Origin: Streptomyces sp. DSM 15324
GTDB taxonomy: Bacteria > Actinomycetota > Actinomycetes > Streptomycetales > Streptomycetaceae
Reading direction: 5' to 3'
NCBI RefSeq assembly: GCF_001514285.1
Contig: NZ_KQ949025.1
Coordinates: forward strand, 623,571-687,570
Length of the DNA: 64,000 nucleotides
Shown: positions 1 to 7,499 of the stretch, in pieces
How the letters are laid out: every line of letters begins with the position of its first letter
Position numbering within the stretch: the first letter of the stretch is position 1
Made by a program: the position numbers and the translations under genes
The notes under the pieces: model-generated
The model's input: the letters and a program-made list of their open reading frames with translations, nothing else
What the model was told of the DNA's origin: nothing
Database searches by the model: none

Positions 1-246
1 GGTGACGGCGATGCCGTCGAGGTCCTTCGCGCTGACGCCCGCCTCCTTCAGCGCCCGGTCGATGGTGGGGACCATCGCCTCCAGATGGGCGCGGGAGGCC
101 ACCTCGGGGACGACCCCGCCGAAGCGGGCGTGCTCGTCGACGCTGGAGGCGATGGCGTCGGCCAGCAGGGTGGTGCCCCGGACGATGCCGACGCCGGTCT
201 CGTCGCAGGAGGTCTCGATGCCGAGGACGAGGGGTTCGTCAGCCAT
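1..246 (-). CDS. tsaD: tRNA N6-threonylcarbamoyladenosine synthase subunit TsaD (N-terminal part, cut by window edge)
   Basis: Only the first 82 codons are present; the gene runs off the left edge. Translation from the ATG at 246 starts [18 protein letters not shown], the ASKHA-fold opening typical of TsaD/Gcp/YgjD, followed by [14 protein letters not shown], which carries the start of the metal-binding region. In the known pathway TsaD, with TsaB and TsaE, transfers threonylcarbamoyl from TC-AMP to A37 of ANN-decoding tRNAs. tsaB and tsaE lie in the same cluster. The start overlaps the rimI stop by 8 nt, so the genes are probably translationally coupled. Confidence 0.95.
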   Translation of the reverse strand, partial: MADEPLVLGIETSCDETGVGIVRGTTLLADAIASSVDEHARFGGVVPEVASRAHLEAMVPTIDRALKEAGVSAKDLDGIAVT

Positions 247-808
247 GGGTGTCGGTTCCTTGGTCGTCTTCTTCGTGGCGCGGGGACGCCGCTTCTTGGC
301 GCAGGGAGGCCGCCGGGTCGGTCAGGCGCATGACCAGGGCGTCCACGTTGCCGGGCTGGTAGTAGCCGCGCCGGAAGCCGATCGCCTCGAAGCCGAAGCG
401 TTCGTACAGCTTCTGCGCCCGGACGTTGTCGACCCGGCACTCCAGCATCACCTCGGCGCAGTCGAAGGCGGTCGCCGCCTTCAGCAGCTCGGTGAGCAGC
501 CGGCTGCCGAGGCCGGTGCCCCACTGCTCGCGGGCGACGGCGATCGTCTGGACGTCGGCGCCCCGGGCGGAGCCCGTGTCGCCCTCCGTGCCGGCGGAGG
601 CGAGCCCGGCATACCCGACGACCCGTCCGTCCTGTTCGGCGACGAGATAGCGGCGGGTCGCCTCGGCCCCCCGGGCGTGCGCCAGCTCGGACCAGAACAT
701 GCCCCTCGACCAGGCGTCCTCGGGGAAGAGGTCCTTCTCCAGTTCCAGCACGGGATCGATGTCCCACCAGCGCATCTCGCGCAGGCGCGCAGTCACGGCC
801 TCGGTCAC
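239..808 (-). CDS. rimI: ribosomal-protein-alanine N-acetyltransferase RimI (GNAT family)
   Basis: 189 aa. A GNAT fold is visible: N-terminal [20 protein letters not shown], the acetyl-CoA loop [13 protein letters not shown], and the C-terminal [15 protein letters not shown] motif typical of RimI. The GTG start at 808 shares GTGA with the tsaB stop, and the frame then runs to a TGA inside the tsaD start region. RimI acetylates the N-terminal alanine of S18 in E. coli; actinobacterial homologues may have broader substrates (inference). The order tsaB-rimI-tsaD is a widespread conserved arrangement, which supports the call. The C-terminal ~25 residues are charged and probably disordered. Confidence 0.93.
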   Translation of the reverse strand: MTEAVTARLREMRWWDIDPVLELEKDLFPEDAWSRGMFWSELAHARGAEATRRYLVAEQDGRVVGYAGLASAGTEGDTGSARGADVQTIAVAREQWGTGLGSRLLTELLKAATAFDCAEVMLECRVDNVRAQKLYERFGFEAIGFRRGYYQPGNVDALVMRLTDPAASLRQEAASPRHEEDDQGTDTHG

Positions 809-1458
809 TTGGGGGTGACCACCTTGTAGTTCTTGGGGACCTGGGCGTCCGGCCGACGCAGGTACAGCGGGCGCGGGGCGGGCAGGTCCGCGCCGGCCGC
901 CAGCCGTTCGGCGGCCAGGGAGGCCAGGGCCGCCGCCGAGACGTGCTCGGGCTCGTGTACGTGGGGGAAGGTGTCCGGGTACAGCAGCGCGCCCGCGCCG
1001 ACGGCCGGCAGCCCGGCGACCCGGTCGGCGATGTCGGCGGGCCGGTCCACGGCGGGTTCCGTGACCCGGGTGCGGGAGTCGTCGTAGCGCGCCCAGTAGA
1101 CCTCCTTGCGCCGGGCGTCGGTCGCCACGACGAAGGGTCCTTCGAGGTCGGAGGCGTACGCGAGGCCGTCGAGGGTGCACAGCCCGTGCACCGGGACGCC
1201 GAGCGCGAGGCCGAAGGTGTCGGCGGTCATCAGCCCGACGCGCAGGCCGGTGTAGGGGCCGGGGCCGACCCCGACGACGATCGCCGTGACGGCGTCCAGG
1301 GCGCGCCCCGCCTCGGCGAGCAGTCGGTCGACGGCCGGCAGCAGCAGCTCGCCGTGCCGGCGGGAGTCCACCTGACTGGAGGAGGCGATGACGTCCGTGC
1401 CGTCGTGGAGCGCGACGGTGACGGCGGGGGTGGCGGTATCCAGAGCGAGCAAGAGCAC
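805..1458 (-). CDS. tsaB: t6A biosynthesis protein TsaB
   Basis: 217 aa from a GTG start. The N-terminus LLLALDTATPAVTVAL is the ASKHA phosphate-1 strand. VGVGPGPYTGLRVG near residue 65 is the TsaB/YeaZ signature, and a typical degenerate second half follows. TsaB is the non-catalytic partner that dimerises with TsaD in the t6A complex. It overlaps rimI by 4 nt (GTGA), so tsaB-rimI-tsaD reads as one operon transcribed leftward. The promoter probably lies in the 120-nt gap to the divergent gene at 1579, but I could not assign -35/-10 boxes there. Confidence 0.95.
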   Translation of the reverse strand: MLLLALDTATPAVTVALHDGTDVIASSSQVDSRRHGELLLPAVDRLLAEAGRALDAVTAIVVGVGPGPYTGLRVGLMTADTFGLALGVPVHGLCTLDGLAYASDLEGPFVVATDARRKEVYWARYDDSRTRVTEPAVDRPADIADRVAGLPAVGAGALLYPDTFPHVHEPEHVSAAALASLAAERLAAGADLPAPRPLYLRRPDAQVPKNYKVVTPK

Positions 1459-1578
1459 GCAAACAGCCTACGGCTCCCGGGCGCCTGTGTCGGATGTCCG
1501 GGCGGAGCCCGTGACGGCTGCTACGGTCACCAGGAAACAGGACATAAGACAATTTTTCTTTTCATGGGGTGATCGCCG
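1459..1578. promoter_or_regulatory. divergent intergenic region tsaB / L,D-transpeptidase-like gene
   Basis: 120 nt separate two divergently read genes, so both promoters should lie here. A dyad of GTGAC and GTCAC half-sites (1511-1530, 5-bp arms) is followed on the plus side by an unusually AT-rich stretch near 1535-1565. No box pair matching the Streptomyces housekeeping consensus is convincing, so this is only a placement. Confidence 0.3.
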
Positions 1579-2127
1579 GTGGCAGTCCGCAGCTCGACCC
1601 TGGTCGCCGGGCTCACGGCGGCGGCCGTGGCGACGGTCGGGTTCCTCGCCTACCAGGCCTCCGCGAACGTACCCCCGGGGCTCGCCGCGTCCGAGGCGGC
1701 CACCCCCGCCGCCGCCCGCAAGGCGCCGCGCGACCGGGCGCACCCCGCCGCGCTGCCCGGGAACTCGGGCACGGGCCGGCGGGTCGTGTACTCGCTGGAC
1801 GACGACCGGGTGTGGCTGGTCGGCATGGCGGGCAACGTCGAACGCACCTTCCACGTCACCCCGGGCCGGGTCGACCCGCCGCCCGGCCGCTACGCGGTGA
1901 CCTCCCGCTCGGGCCGTGTCACCGGCACCGACGGCACCCCGGTGGAGCACGTCGTCCGCTTCGCCACGGTGGACGACGTGGTCATCGGCTTCAGCGCGGC
2001 GGTGAAGTCCTTCGTCCCGGCGCCGGACGCGACGGTGCGCACGGGCGGGATCCGGCAGACCCGGCCGGACGGGGACGCGATGTGGGACTTCGCGACGATC
2101 GGGCAGCGGGTCGTCGTGATCCGGTGA
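1579..2127 (+). CDS. secreted/anchored YkuD-fold protein lacking the catalytic Cys/His (L,D-transpeptidase-like pseudoenzyme candidate)
   Basis: 182 aa, GTG start. The N-terminus (residues ~6-28) is a hydrophobic signal or anchor segment (LVAGLTAAAVATVGFLAYQA), followed by an Ala/Pro linker. From ~65 the pattern follows an L,D-transpeptidase (YkuD) domain: VVYSLDDDRVWLV, then TPGRVDPPPGRYAVTS in the place of the family's TPxGxF strand, and at the C-terminus TGGIRQTRPDGDAMWDF plus TIGQRVVVI. The last part matches the family's ShGCIRxxxxDAxxLF...GTPVVI, but the nucleophilic Cys position is Gly and the preceding His is absent; the upstream IHG motif reads VIGFS. A non-catalytic wall-binding role is inference. 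The gene stands alone on the plus strand inside a minus-strand cluster. Confidence 0.72.
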   Translation: MAVRSSTLVAGLTAAAVATVGFLAYQASANVPPGLAASEAATPAAARKAPRDRAHPAALPGNSGTGRRVVYSLDDDRVWLVGMAGNVERTFHVTPGRVDPPPGRYAVTSRSGRVTGTDGTPVEHVVRFATVDDVVIGFSAAVKSFVPAPDATVRTGGIRQTRPDGDAMWDFATIGQRVVVIR

Positions 2128-2215
2128 CGCCGACCGCGAACCGGCTGAAGGTTTCCGACAACCGGTCGGCAAAATGTTGCGTACGGCGTGTTGTGCGTGG
2201 TCACATGGTATCCCA

Positions 2216-2243
2216 GGGCTGGTTAGGTGAACCTAACCAGCCC
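2216..2243. promoter_or_regulatory. 28-bp perfect palindrome containing iron-box-like half sites (candidate IdeR/DmdR operator)
   Basis: Two 13-bp arms, GGGCTGGTTAGGT (2216-2228) and its exact reverse complement (2231-2243), are separated by GA. The core TTAGGTGAACCTAACC matches 14 of 19 positions of the consensus for DtxR-family iron boxes (TTAGGTTAGCCTAACCTAA). It lies 18 nt upstream of the small ORF at 2262, where an operator would overlap the promoter or 5' UTR. It could instead be a terminator for the upstream gene, but no U-run follows and the 2-nt centre is poor for a hairpin. Confidence 0.5.
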
Positions 2244-2261
2244 CTGTCCCCGGGAGGCGCC

Positions 2262-2441
2262 ATGCCGGCCGACGAGCCCCAGACCACCGACGCCCGGCCG
2301 CCCCGGCTGTTCACACTCGCCGGGGTGTCCATGCGCGAGCTGCTCACGTCGTGCGCCGCGGCCGAGGCCGTCTCGACACCCCCGCGCCTACCGGACCCGA
2401 CCACCACGGGAAAGCCGGCCGCGCACCCCCGGGCGGCGTAG
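2262..2441 (+). CDS. small hypothetical protein, 59 aa
   Basis: A 59-aa frame starts at an ATG preceded by GGGAGG at the right spacing (5 nt). It begins MPADEPQTTDARPPRLFTLA, followed by GVSMRELLTSCAAAEAVSTP, and ends in a Pro/Thr/Ala-rich tail. There is no transmembrane segment or recognisable domain; one Cys lies mid-protein. It ends 15 nt before the convergent tsaE stop. The good ribosome binding site and the strong palindrome just upstream favour a real gene, possibly iron-responsive (inference). The family is unknown to me. Confidence 0.5.
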   Translation: MPADEPQTTDARPPRLFTLAGVSMRELLTSCAAAEAVSTPPRLPDPTTTGKPAAHPRAA

Positions 2442-2455
2442 GACACACGTCCGCC

Positions 2456-2968
2456 TCAGGCCGCGAGCACACTCAGATCGGTGCTCGCCCAGCGGGCGCC
2501 GAGTCCGGCGACGGTCACGTGGCGCACCTCGTCCGTGGTGTCGCCGACGGCCCGGTGGATGCGGACCTGGAGGCGTTCGTCGGTCAGCTCCTCGACCTTG
2601 CCCTCGCCCCACTCCACGACGATCACGGACTCGGGCAGGGACACGTCGAGGTCGAGGTCCTCCATCTCGTCGAGCCCGCCGCCGAGGCGGTAGGCGTCGA
2701 CGTGGACGAGGGGCGGACCGTCCCCGAGGGAGGGGTGGACGCGGGCGATCACGAACGTCGGCGAGGTCACGGCCCCGCGCACCCCGAGCCCCTCCCCCAG
2801 CCCCCGGGTGAGAGTCGTCTTGCCCGCGCCCAGCTCCCCGCTGAGCATCGCGAGATCACCGGCCCGCAGCAGCTTGGCCAGGCGGCGGCCCAGCTCCCGC
2901 ATCTGTTCGGGGGAGGTGACGGTCAGCTCGATCTCAGCCGGGTTGTGCGGTGCCGCTGGTGCTTCCAT
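2456..2968 (-). CDS. tsaE: t6A biosynthesis ATPase TsaE
   Basis: 170 aa from the ATG at 2968 (MEAPAAPHNPAEIEL); an in-frame upstream start would add 11 residues. Walker A is GELGAGKTTLTRG. Next come TSPTF (switch region), the conserved acidic motif VHVDAYRL and VEWGE, all TsaE/YjeE hallmarks. TsaE is the ATPase that resets the TsaB-TsaD complex. The start lies 35 nt inside the upstream hydrolase gene, a long overlap that implies coupled translation. The C-terminal ~45 residues after VEELTDERLQV are a lineage-specific extension with no motif I recognise. Confidence 0.94.
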   Translation of the reverse strand: MEAPAAPHNPAEIELTVTSPEQMRELGRRLAKLLRAGDLAMLSGELGAGKTTLTRGLGEGLGVRGAVTSPTFVIARVHPSLGDGPPLVHVDAYRLGGGLDEMEDLDLDVSLPESVIVVEWGEGKVEELTDERLQVRIHRAVGDTTDEVRHVTVAGLGARWASTDLSVLAA

Positions 2969-4190
2969 AGCCCCCCACGGTAGCCCCTGCCGGGACGGCA
3001 CCCGCGCGGGTGAGGAGGTCGGCGAGGCGGTCGGTGACCACTTCCGGGTGTTCCAGCATCACGAGGTGCCCGGCGTCCGGGACGAGCACGAGTTCGGCCT
3101 CGGGCAGCAGATCGGCGATCGCCTCACTGTGCTCGCTGGGCGTGACGAGGTCCCCGATGCCCGCCAGCACGAGCACCGGCATGCCGGTGAACAGCCCGAG
3201 CGCCTCGGTCTTGTCGTGCTCGGTGAAGGCCGGGTAGAACTCGGCGACGACATCGATCGGCGTCCCCTCGATCATCCGCTCGGCGAACCGGGCGACGGCC
3301 GGATCGACGTCCTTCGAGGCGAACGAGTACCGCTTGATGATCCCCGCGAACAGATCGGCGGTGGCCCGCCGCCCCTTCTCCACCAGCGCGGCCTGCTGCC
3401 CGAGCGCCTTGAGCACCCCGGGGAGCACCCGCCGTACCGCGTTGACCCCGGCCACCGGCAGCCCGAAGTTGACCTCGCCGAGCCGGCCGGAGGAGGTACC
3501 CACGAAGGCGGTGGCGACCACCCGCTCGCTCACGAACTCCGGGTACTGCGCGGCCAGCGCCATCACGGTCATCCCGCCCATGGAGTGCCCGACCAGCACG
3601 ATCGGCCCCTCCGGTACGGCCGCGTCGATCACGGCCCGCAGGTCCCGCCCGAGCTGGTCGATGGTGAGCGGTACGCCGTCGCGGAGCTGGTCCGCCCCGC
3701 GCGCGGACCGGCCGTGGCTGCGCTGGTCCCAGTGCACGGTCCGGACGACCCCGCGCAGCGCCGCCCGCTGGAAGTGCCAGGAGTCCTGCGTGAGGCAGTA
3801 GCCGTGGCTGAAGACGACCGTGACCGGAAGGGGCGCCTTGCGCCCGAACAGCCGGCGCCGCCGCCCCGCGGGCCCGCCCTGCGGCTCGACGTCGTCGACC
3901 TCGTAGTACAGCTCGGTGCCGTCGTCCGCGATCGCCCTGCCTGGGGTGCCGCGCAGTCCCCCGTACGGCCCCGCCGAGTCCAGGGCGAGCCGGGCCTTGG
4001 CCCGTATCCCGCGGCCCACGGTCATCCGCTCGATGGCGACCCCGGCCGCGGCGCCCGCGGCGATCACGCCTATCGCGGCGCCGGCGATACCGGTCGCCCG
4101 GCGCCAGCCCCCGGCCGCCCCCGTGGCGGAGACGACGGCGACGGCCGCCGAGGCGGCGTCCGCCACTGCCTCCGCACTGCTCTCGCTCAC
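2934..4190 (-). CDS. alpha/beta hydrolase, membrane-anchored N-terminus
   Basis: 418 aa from a GTG with GGAGG upstream. Residues ~33-55 (TGIAGAAIGVIAAGAAAGVA) form a hydrophobic anchor. The hydrolase fold follows: FSHGYCL oxyanion strand, nucleophile elbow GHSMGG (Ser ~203), acid in AGIGDLVTP, and the triad His in PDAGHLVMLEHPE. All three catalytic residues are visible, so it is probably an active esterase, lipase or peptidase of unknown substrate. It sits between alr and tsaE and overlaps tsaE by 35 nt. This neighbourhood (alr-hydrolase-tsaE-tsaB-rimI-tsaD) is conserved in Streptomyces as far as I know. Confidence 0.88.
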   Translation of the reverse strand: MSESSAEAVADAASAAVAVVSATGAAGGWRRATGIAGAAIGVIAAGAAAGVAIERMTVGRGIRAKARLALDSAGPYGGLRGTPGRAIADDGTELYYEVDDVEPQGGPAGRRRRLFGRKAPLPVTVVFSHGYCLTQDSWHFQRAALRGVVRTVHWDQRSHGRSARGADQLRDGVPLTIDQLGRDLRAVIDAAVPEGPIVLVGHSMGGMTVMALAAQYPEFVSERVVATAFVGTSSGRLGEVNFGLPVAGVNAVRRVLPGVLKALGQQAALVEKGRRATADLFAGIIKRYSFASKDVDPAVARFAERMIEGTPIDVVAEFYPAFTEHDKTEALGLFTGMPVLVLAGIGDLVTPSEHSEAIADLLPEAELVLVPDAGHLVMLEHPEVVTDRLADLLTRAGAVPAGATVGGYGSTSGTAQPG

Positions 4191-4205
4191 GTACCGCTCC
4201 TCCAG

Positions 4206-4262
4206 TCCACAAGGTGCTCGTCCACAAGGTGCTTACACGGTGCTCGTCCACAGCGTGCCCCG
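4206..4262. repeat. imperfect short direct repeats upstream of the hydrolase gene
   Basis: GGTGCTCGTCCACA occurs at 4213-4226 and again at 4239-4252, with a partial copy (GGTGCTTACAC) at 4228-4238 between them. They lie in the 135-nt gap between alr and the hydrolase start. They may be simple slippage repeats or regulatory half-sites; nothing in the sequence decides. Confidence 0.5.
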
Positions 4263-4325
4263 CAGCCTGTGTCACGGCTGTCGGAGCTGCCGAAGCAATG
4301 TCCTACCCGCGGGTTACCCGCTTCG

Positions 4326-5492
4326 TCACTCGTTCACATAGACGCGCGGAACGCGTGCTCCGATGCGCGTGACGATTTCGTACCCGATGGTTCCGGCCGC
4401 CTGCGCCCAGTCCTCGGCGGTGGGCTCCCCGCGGTCGCCCGGCCCGAACAGCACGGCCTGCGCGCCCACGCCCGGCTCGTCCCCGCCGAGGTCGACGACG
4501 AACTGGTCCATGGCGATCCGCCCGGCGACCGTGCGCCACTTGCCGGCCACGAGGACGGGTCCGGTGCCGGAGGCGTGCCGGGGGATGCCGTCGGCGTAGC
4601 CCAGCGGCACCAGCCCGAGGGTGGTCGCGCCGGGGGTCACGTAGTGGTGCCCGTAACTGACGCCGTGTCCGCCCGGCACCTGCTTGACCAGCGCCAGCGA
4701 GGCGGCCAGCGTCATCACCGGGCGCAGCCCGAGGTCGGCGGCGGAGCCGAGCTGGGGGCTGGGCGACAGGCCGTACATCGCGACGCCCGGCCGGACCAGG
4801 TCGAAGTGGCTCTCGGGGACGGTGAGGGTGGCGGGCGAGTTGGCGATGTGCCGCACCTCGGGCCGTACGCCCCGTGCCTCGGCGTGGGCGACCATCTCCC
4901 GGAACAGCGCGAGCTGGGCCGGGACGGACGGGTGACCGGGCTCGTCGGCGCAGGCGAAGTGCGACCACAGCCCGGTGATCCGCAGCAGCCCGCCCGCCTC
5001 GGCCTCCAGCGCGGCGGCGACGAGCCGTTCCCAGTCCTCGCCCGGCTGGCATCCGTTGCGGCCGAGCCCGGTGTCGGCCTTGAGCTGCACCCGCGCGGGC
5101 CTGCCCGCGGCGTGCGCGGCGAGCACGACCTCCTCCAGGGCCCACAACCCGCTCACGGACACGTCGAGGTCGGCCTCGACGGCCTCCCGCCAGGGCCCTC
5201 CGGGCGTCCAGAGCCAGCACATGATCCTGACGTCGGCCGGCAGCTCCCCGGACCGGCGCAGGGCGAGCGCCTCCTCGGGGGTCGCGGTCCCCACCCACCC
5301 GGCGCCCGCCTCCACGGCTGCGCGGGCGCAGGCGAGGGCGCCGTGCCCGTACCCGTCGGCCTTGACCACCGCCATGAACGCGGCCCCCGGCGCCTTGGCG
5401 CGCAGGGTGCGCACATTGGCCCGCAGCGCGCCCAGGTCTATCTCGGCACGGGCGCGCGGCGGGGCGGAAGGGGTCACGGCGTTCTCACTCAT
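4326..5492 (-). CDS. alr: alanine racemase
   Basis: 388 aa from the ATG at 5492 (MSENAVTPSAPP). A PLP-dependent fold-type III racemase that interconverts L- and D-alanine for peptidoglycan. The PLP lysine is in VVKADGYGHGA (Lys ~44). The opposing catalytic Tyr is in HGVSYGHHY (~280), with the usual LGLVPLGYADGIPR following. Length and motif order are normal for the family. It is transcribed leftward after nnr, but 505 nt of repeat-rich DNA separate the two genes. Confidence 0.96.
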   Translation of the reverse strand: MSENAVTPSAPPRARAEIDLGALRANVRTLRAKAPGAAFMAVVKADGYGHGALACARAAVEAGAGWVGTATPEEALALRRSGELPADVRIMCWLWTPGGPWREAVEADLDVSVSGLWALEEVVLAAHAAGRPARVQLKADTGLGRNGCQPGEDWERLVAAALEAEAGGLLRITGLWSHFACADEPGHPSVPAQLALFREMVAHAEARGVRPEVRHIANSPATLTVPESHFDLVRPGVAMYGLSPSPQLGSAADLGLRPVMTLAASLALVKQVPGGHGVSYGHHYVTPGATTLGLVPLGYADGIPRHASGTGPVLVAGKWRTVAGRIAMDQFVVDLGGDEPGVGAQAVLFGPGDRGEPTAEDWAQAAGTIGYEIVTRIGARVPRVYVNE

Positions 5493-5997
5493 CGCCGCCC
5501 AGTGTCTCAGAGGCCCCGCGGAGCTCCGGAGTGCCGGGCCGCAGCGACCCCGTCCGCCTTTCGCCGCCGTACGTCTCGGACGTCCCACGAGGCCGCGCCC
5601 ATCACGTCCGCCGGGCACGCCCGCCACCCCGTACGGGCGCACCCCGCGCCGGGGCCTGGGCGTCCGCCACGTCCCGCACCCCGTACTGGCGCGCCCCGCG
5701 TCGGGGCCTGTGCGGATACGCCGCGACACCGGCCGTGCCTCCGCGCCGCCATCCCCGCCGCCAGGTGCCTCCACGCCGCCACCCCCGCCGCCAGGTGCCG
5801 TTCAACGCCCTCTAACACCCCGCCACGCACCTGGAATCCCGTTTGCCGCGTCCCGCACCCCTCAGGTGGCGCACCCCCGCGCCGGGAGCCCGTGCGGAAA
5901 CGCCGCGACACCGGCCGTGGCCCACCCCCGCCGCCAGGTACCTTTCACGACCCCCATGCCGCACCTCCCGCCACACGCCCGCCGACCGCAGGTCCGC
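5493..5997. repeat. 505-nt gene-free region made of decayed partial copies of the nnr 3' end
   Basis: No credible gene lies here. On the minus strand, translated fragments echo the C-terminus of the adjacent nnr product. That gene encodes SVAAYLHGLAGRLAARGAPV..HDVAEA..GAWRDVRDGGR. Around 5680-5740 a fragment reads GVAAYPHRPRRGARQYGVRDVADA, shown here only as a motif match (VAAYxH, DVA-A). Around 5570-5640 another ends GAASWDVRDVRRR, and 5871-5940 has VAAFPHGLPARG. DNA strings such as ATACGCCGCGACAC recur at 5716, 5904 (as AAACGCC..) and inside nnr near 6112. These look like partial duplications that have since diverged. Confidence 0.65.
5741..5800. repeat. two tandem 30-bp repeats
   Basis: 5741-5770 and 5771-5800 match at 27 of 30 positions; each contains CCCCGCCGCCAGGTGCC. 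A third partial copy is at about 5921-5942 (CACCCCCGCCGCCAGGTACC). They lie within the decayed nnr-like region and probably arose by slippage. Confidence 0.7.
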
Positions 5998-7452
5998 TCA
6001 GCGCCCCCCGTCCCGCACATCACGCCACGCGCCCGGGATCGCCTCCGCCACGTCATGCGCCCCCACCGGCGCGCCCCGCGCCGCCAGCCGGCCCGCGAGT
6101 CCGTGCAGATACGCCGCGACACTGCCCGCGTCCAGCGCCGACAACCCCGCCGCCAGCAACGACCCGGCGAGCCCCGACAGCACGTCCCCGCTCCCGGCGG
6201 TGGCCAGCCAGGGTGTGCCCGTCGCGTTCACCCGCACCGGTCCGCCGCCCGGGGCCGCGGGGCCCGCGACCAGGGTGGTCGACCCCTTCAGCAGCACGGT
6301 CGCCGCGTACCGCCCGGCCAGTTCCCGTACGGCAGCCAGCCGGGCCCCCTCGACCTCCTCCCGGGTCACCCCCAGCAGCGCGGCGGCCTCTCCCGCGTGC
6401 GGGGTCATCAGGGTCGGCGCGCCGCGCCCCCGTACCGCCTCGCGTTCCGCGAGCCGCAGCCCGTCCGCGTCCAGCAGCACCGGTACCTCGGTCGCCAGCA
6501 CCTCGGCGACGGTCGCGGCGTCCTCCCCGGCGCCCGGCCCGACCACCCACGCCTGGACCCGCCCGGCCTTCTGCGGCCCCCGGTCCGACACCAGCGTCTC
6601 GGGGAACCGCGCGAGCACGGCCTCCCCGGCGGGCCCGACGTACCGTACGGCCCCCGCGCCGCCCCGCAGCGCCCCGGCGACGGCCAGCACGGCGGCCCCG
6701 GGGTAGCGCGCGGACCCGGCGGCGATGCCCACCACGCCCCGCCGGTACTTGTCGCTCGCGCCGCCGGGTTCGGGCAGCAGCGCGGCGACGTCCGTGTGCT
6801 GGAGCGCCTCCAGTTCGGCCGCCGCCGGCAGGACGTCCCCGAGCCCGATGTCGACGAGGCGCACCACGCCCGCGTGCTCCCGCGCGGGGTCGATCAGCAG
6901 GCCGGGCTTGTGCGTCCCGAACGTGACGGTCACATCGGCCCGTACGGCGGACCCGCGCACCTCTCCGCTGTCCGCCTCCACCCCGCTGGGCAGATCGACG
7001 GCGACGACGACGGCCCCCGACCGCTCGGCGGCCTCGACCAGCGCCGCCGCGTCGGGCCGCAACCCGCCCTTGCCGCCGATCCCGACGATCCCGTCCACGA
7101 CCAGGTCGGCCCGCCGGACGACCTGGTCGGCCGCCTCCACCCCGACCACGGCACCCCCGGCCCGCCGCAGCGCGGCGAGGCCCCCGGCGTGCACCCGGTC
7201 GGGCGCGAGCAGCACCGCGCTCACCCCGGCGCCCCGCCGGGCCAGCCGCGCTCCGGCGTACAGGGCGTCACCGCCGTTGTCCCCGCTGCCCACCAGCAGC
7301 ACGACCCGCCGTCCGTACACCCGCCCGAGCGCCTGCGCGCAGGCGACGGCGAGTCCGGCGGCGGCCCGCTGCATCAGCGCCCCTTCGGGCAGCCGCCCCA
7401 TCAGCTCCCGCTCGGCGCTCCGGACCGTGTCCACAGAGAAGGCAGTACGCAT
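5998..7452 (-). CDS. nnr: bifunctional NAD(P)HX epimerase / ADP-dependent NAD(P)HX dehydratase
   Basis: 484 aa. Residues 1-~215 are a YjeF_N epimerase domain (GSGDNGGDALYAGARL, and DLPSGVEADSG for substrate contact). Residues ~235-484 are a ribokinase-like dehydratase domain ending in the catalytic NATGTPWLATAGSGDVLSG. The enzyme repairs hydrated NADH and NADPH. Both active-site regions are intact. The fused form is the usual bacterial arrangement. The gene's 3' end appears to have seeded the decayed repeats just downstream (5493-5997). Confidence 0.95.
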   Translation of the reverse strand: MRTAFSVDTVRSAERELMGRLPEGALMQRAAAGLAVACAQALGRVYGRRVVLLVGSGDNGGDALYAGARLARRGAGVSAVLLAPDRVHAGGLAALRRAGGAVVGVEAADQVVRRADLVVDGIVGIGGKGGLRPDAAALVEAAERSGAVVVAVDLPSGVEADSGEVRGSAVRADVTVTFGTHKPGLLIDPAREHAGVVRLVDIGLGDVLPAAAELEALQHTDVAALLPEPGGASDKYRRGVVGIAAGSARYPGAAVLAVAGALRGGAGAVRYVGPAGEAVLARFPETLVSDRGPQKAGRVQAWVVGPGAGEDAATVAEVLATEVPVLLDADGLRLAEREAVRGRGAPTLMTPHAGEAAALLGVTREEVEGARLAAVRELAGRYAATVLLKGSTTLVAGPAAPGGGPVRVNATGTPWLATAGSGDVLSGLAGSLLAAGLSALDAGSVAAYLHGLAGRLAARGAPVGAHDVAEAIPGAWRDVRDGGR

Positions 7453-7499
7453 GCCGCAAGTCTCACATCAACCTCCTTGGGCGTCGCGTCCGTTGCCGC

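Noticed and set aside
5507..5911. Open frames in the repeat region after nnr
   Set aside because: Their products are Arg/Gly-rich and only echo the nnr C-terminus. They lack starts with ribosome binding sites, so I treat them as decayed duplicates and not genes.
2808..6926. 1,372-aa plus-strand open frame
   Set aside because: It spans tsaE, a hydrolase, alr and nnr, all on the minus strand with catalytic motifs, and its product is Arg/Pro-rich nonsense of the kind produced by GC skew.
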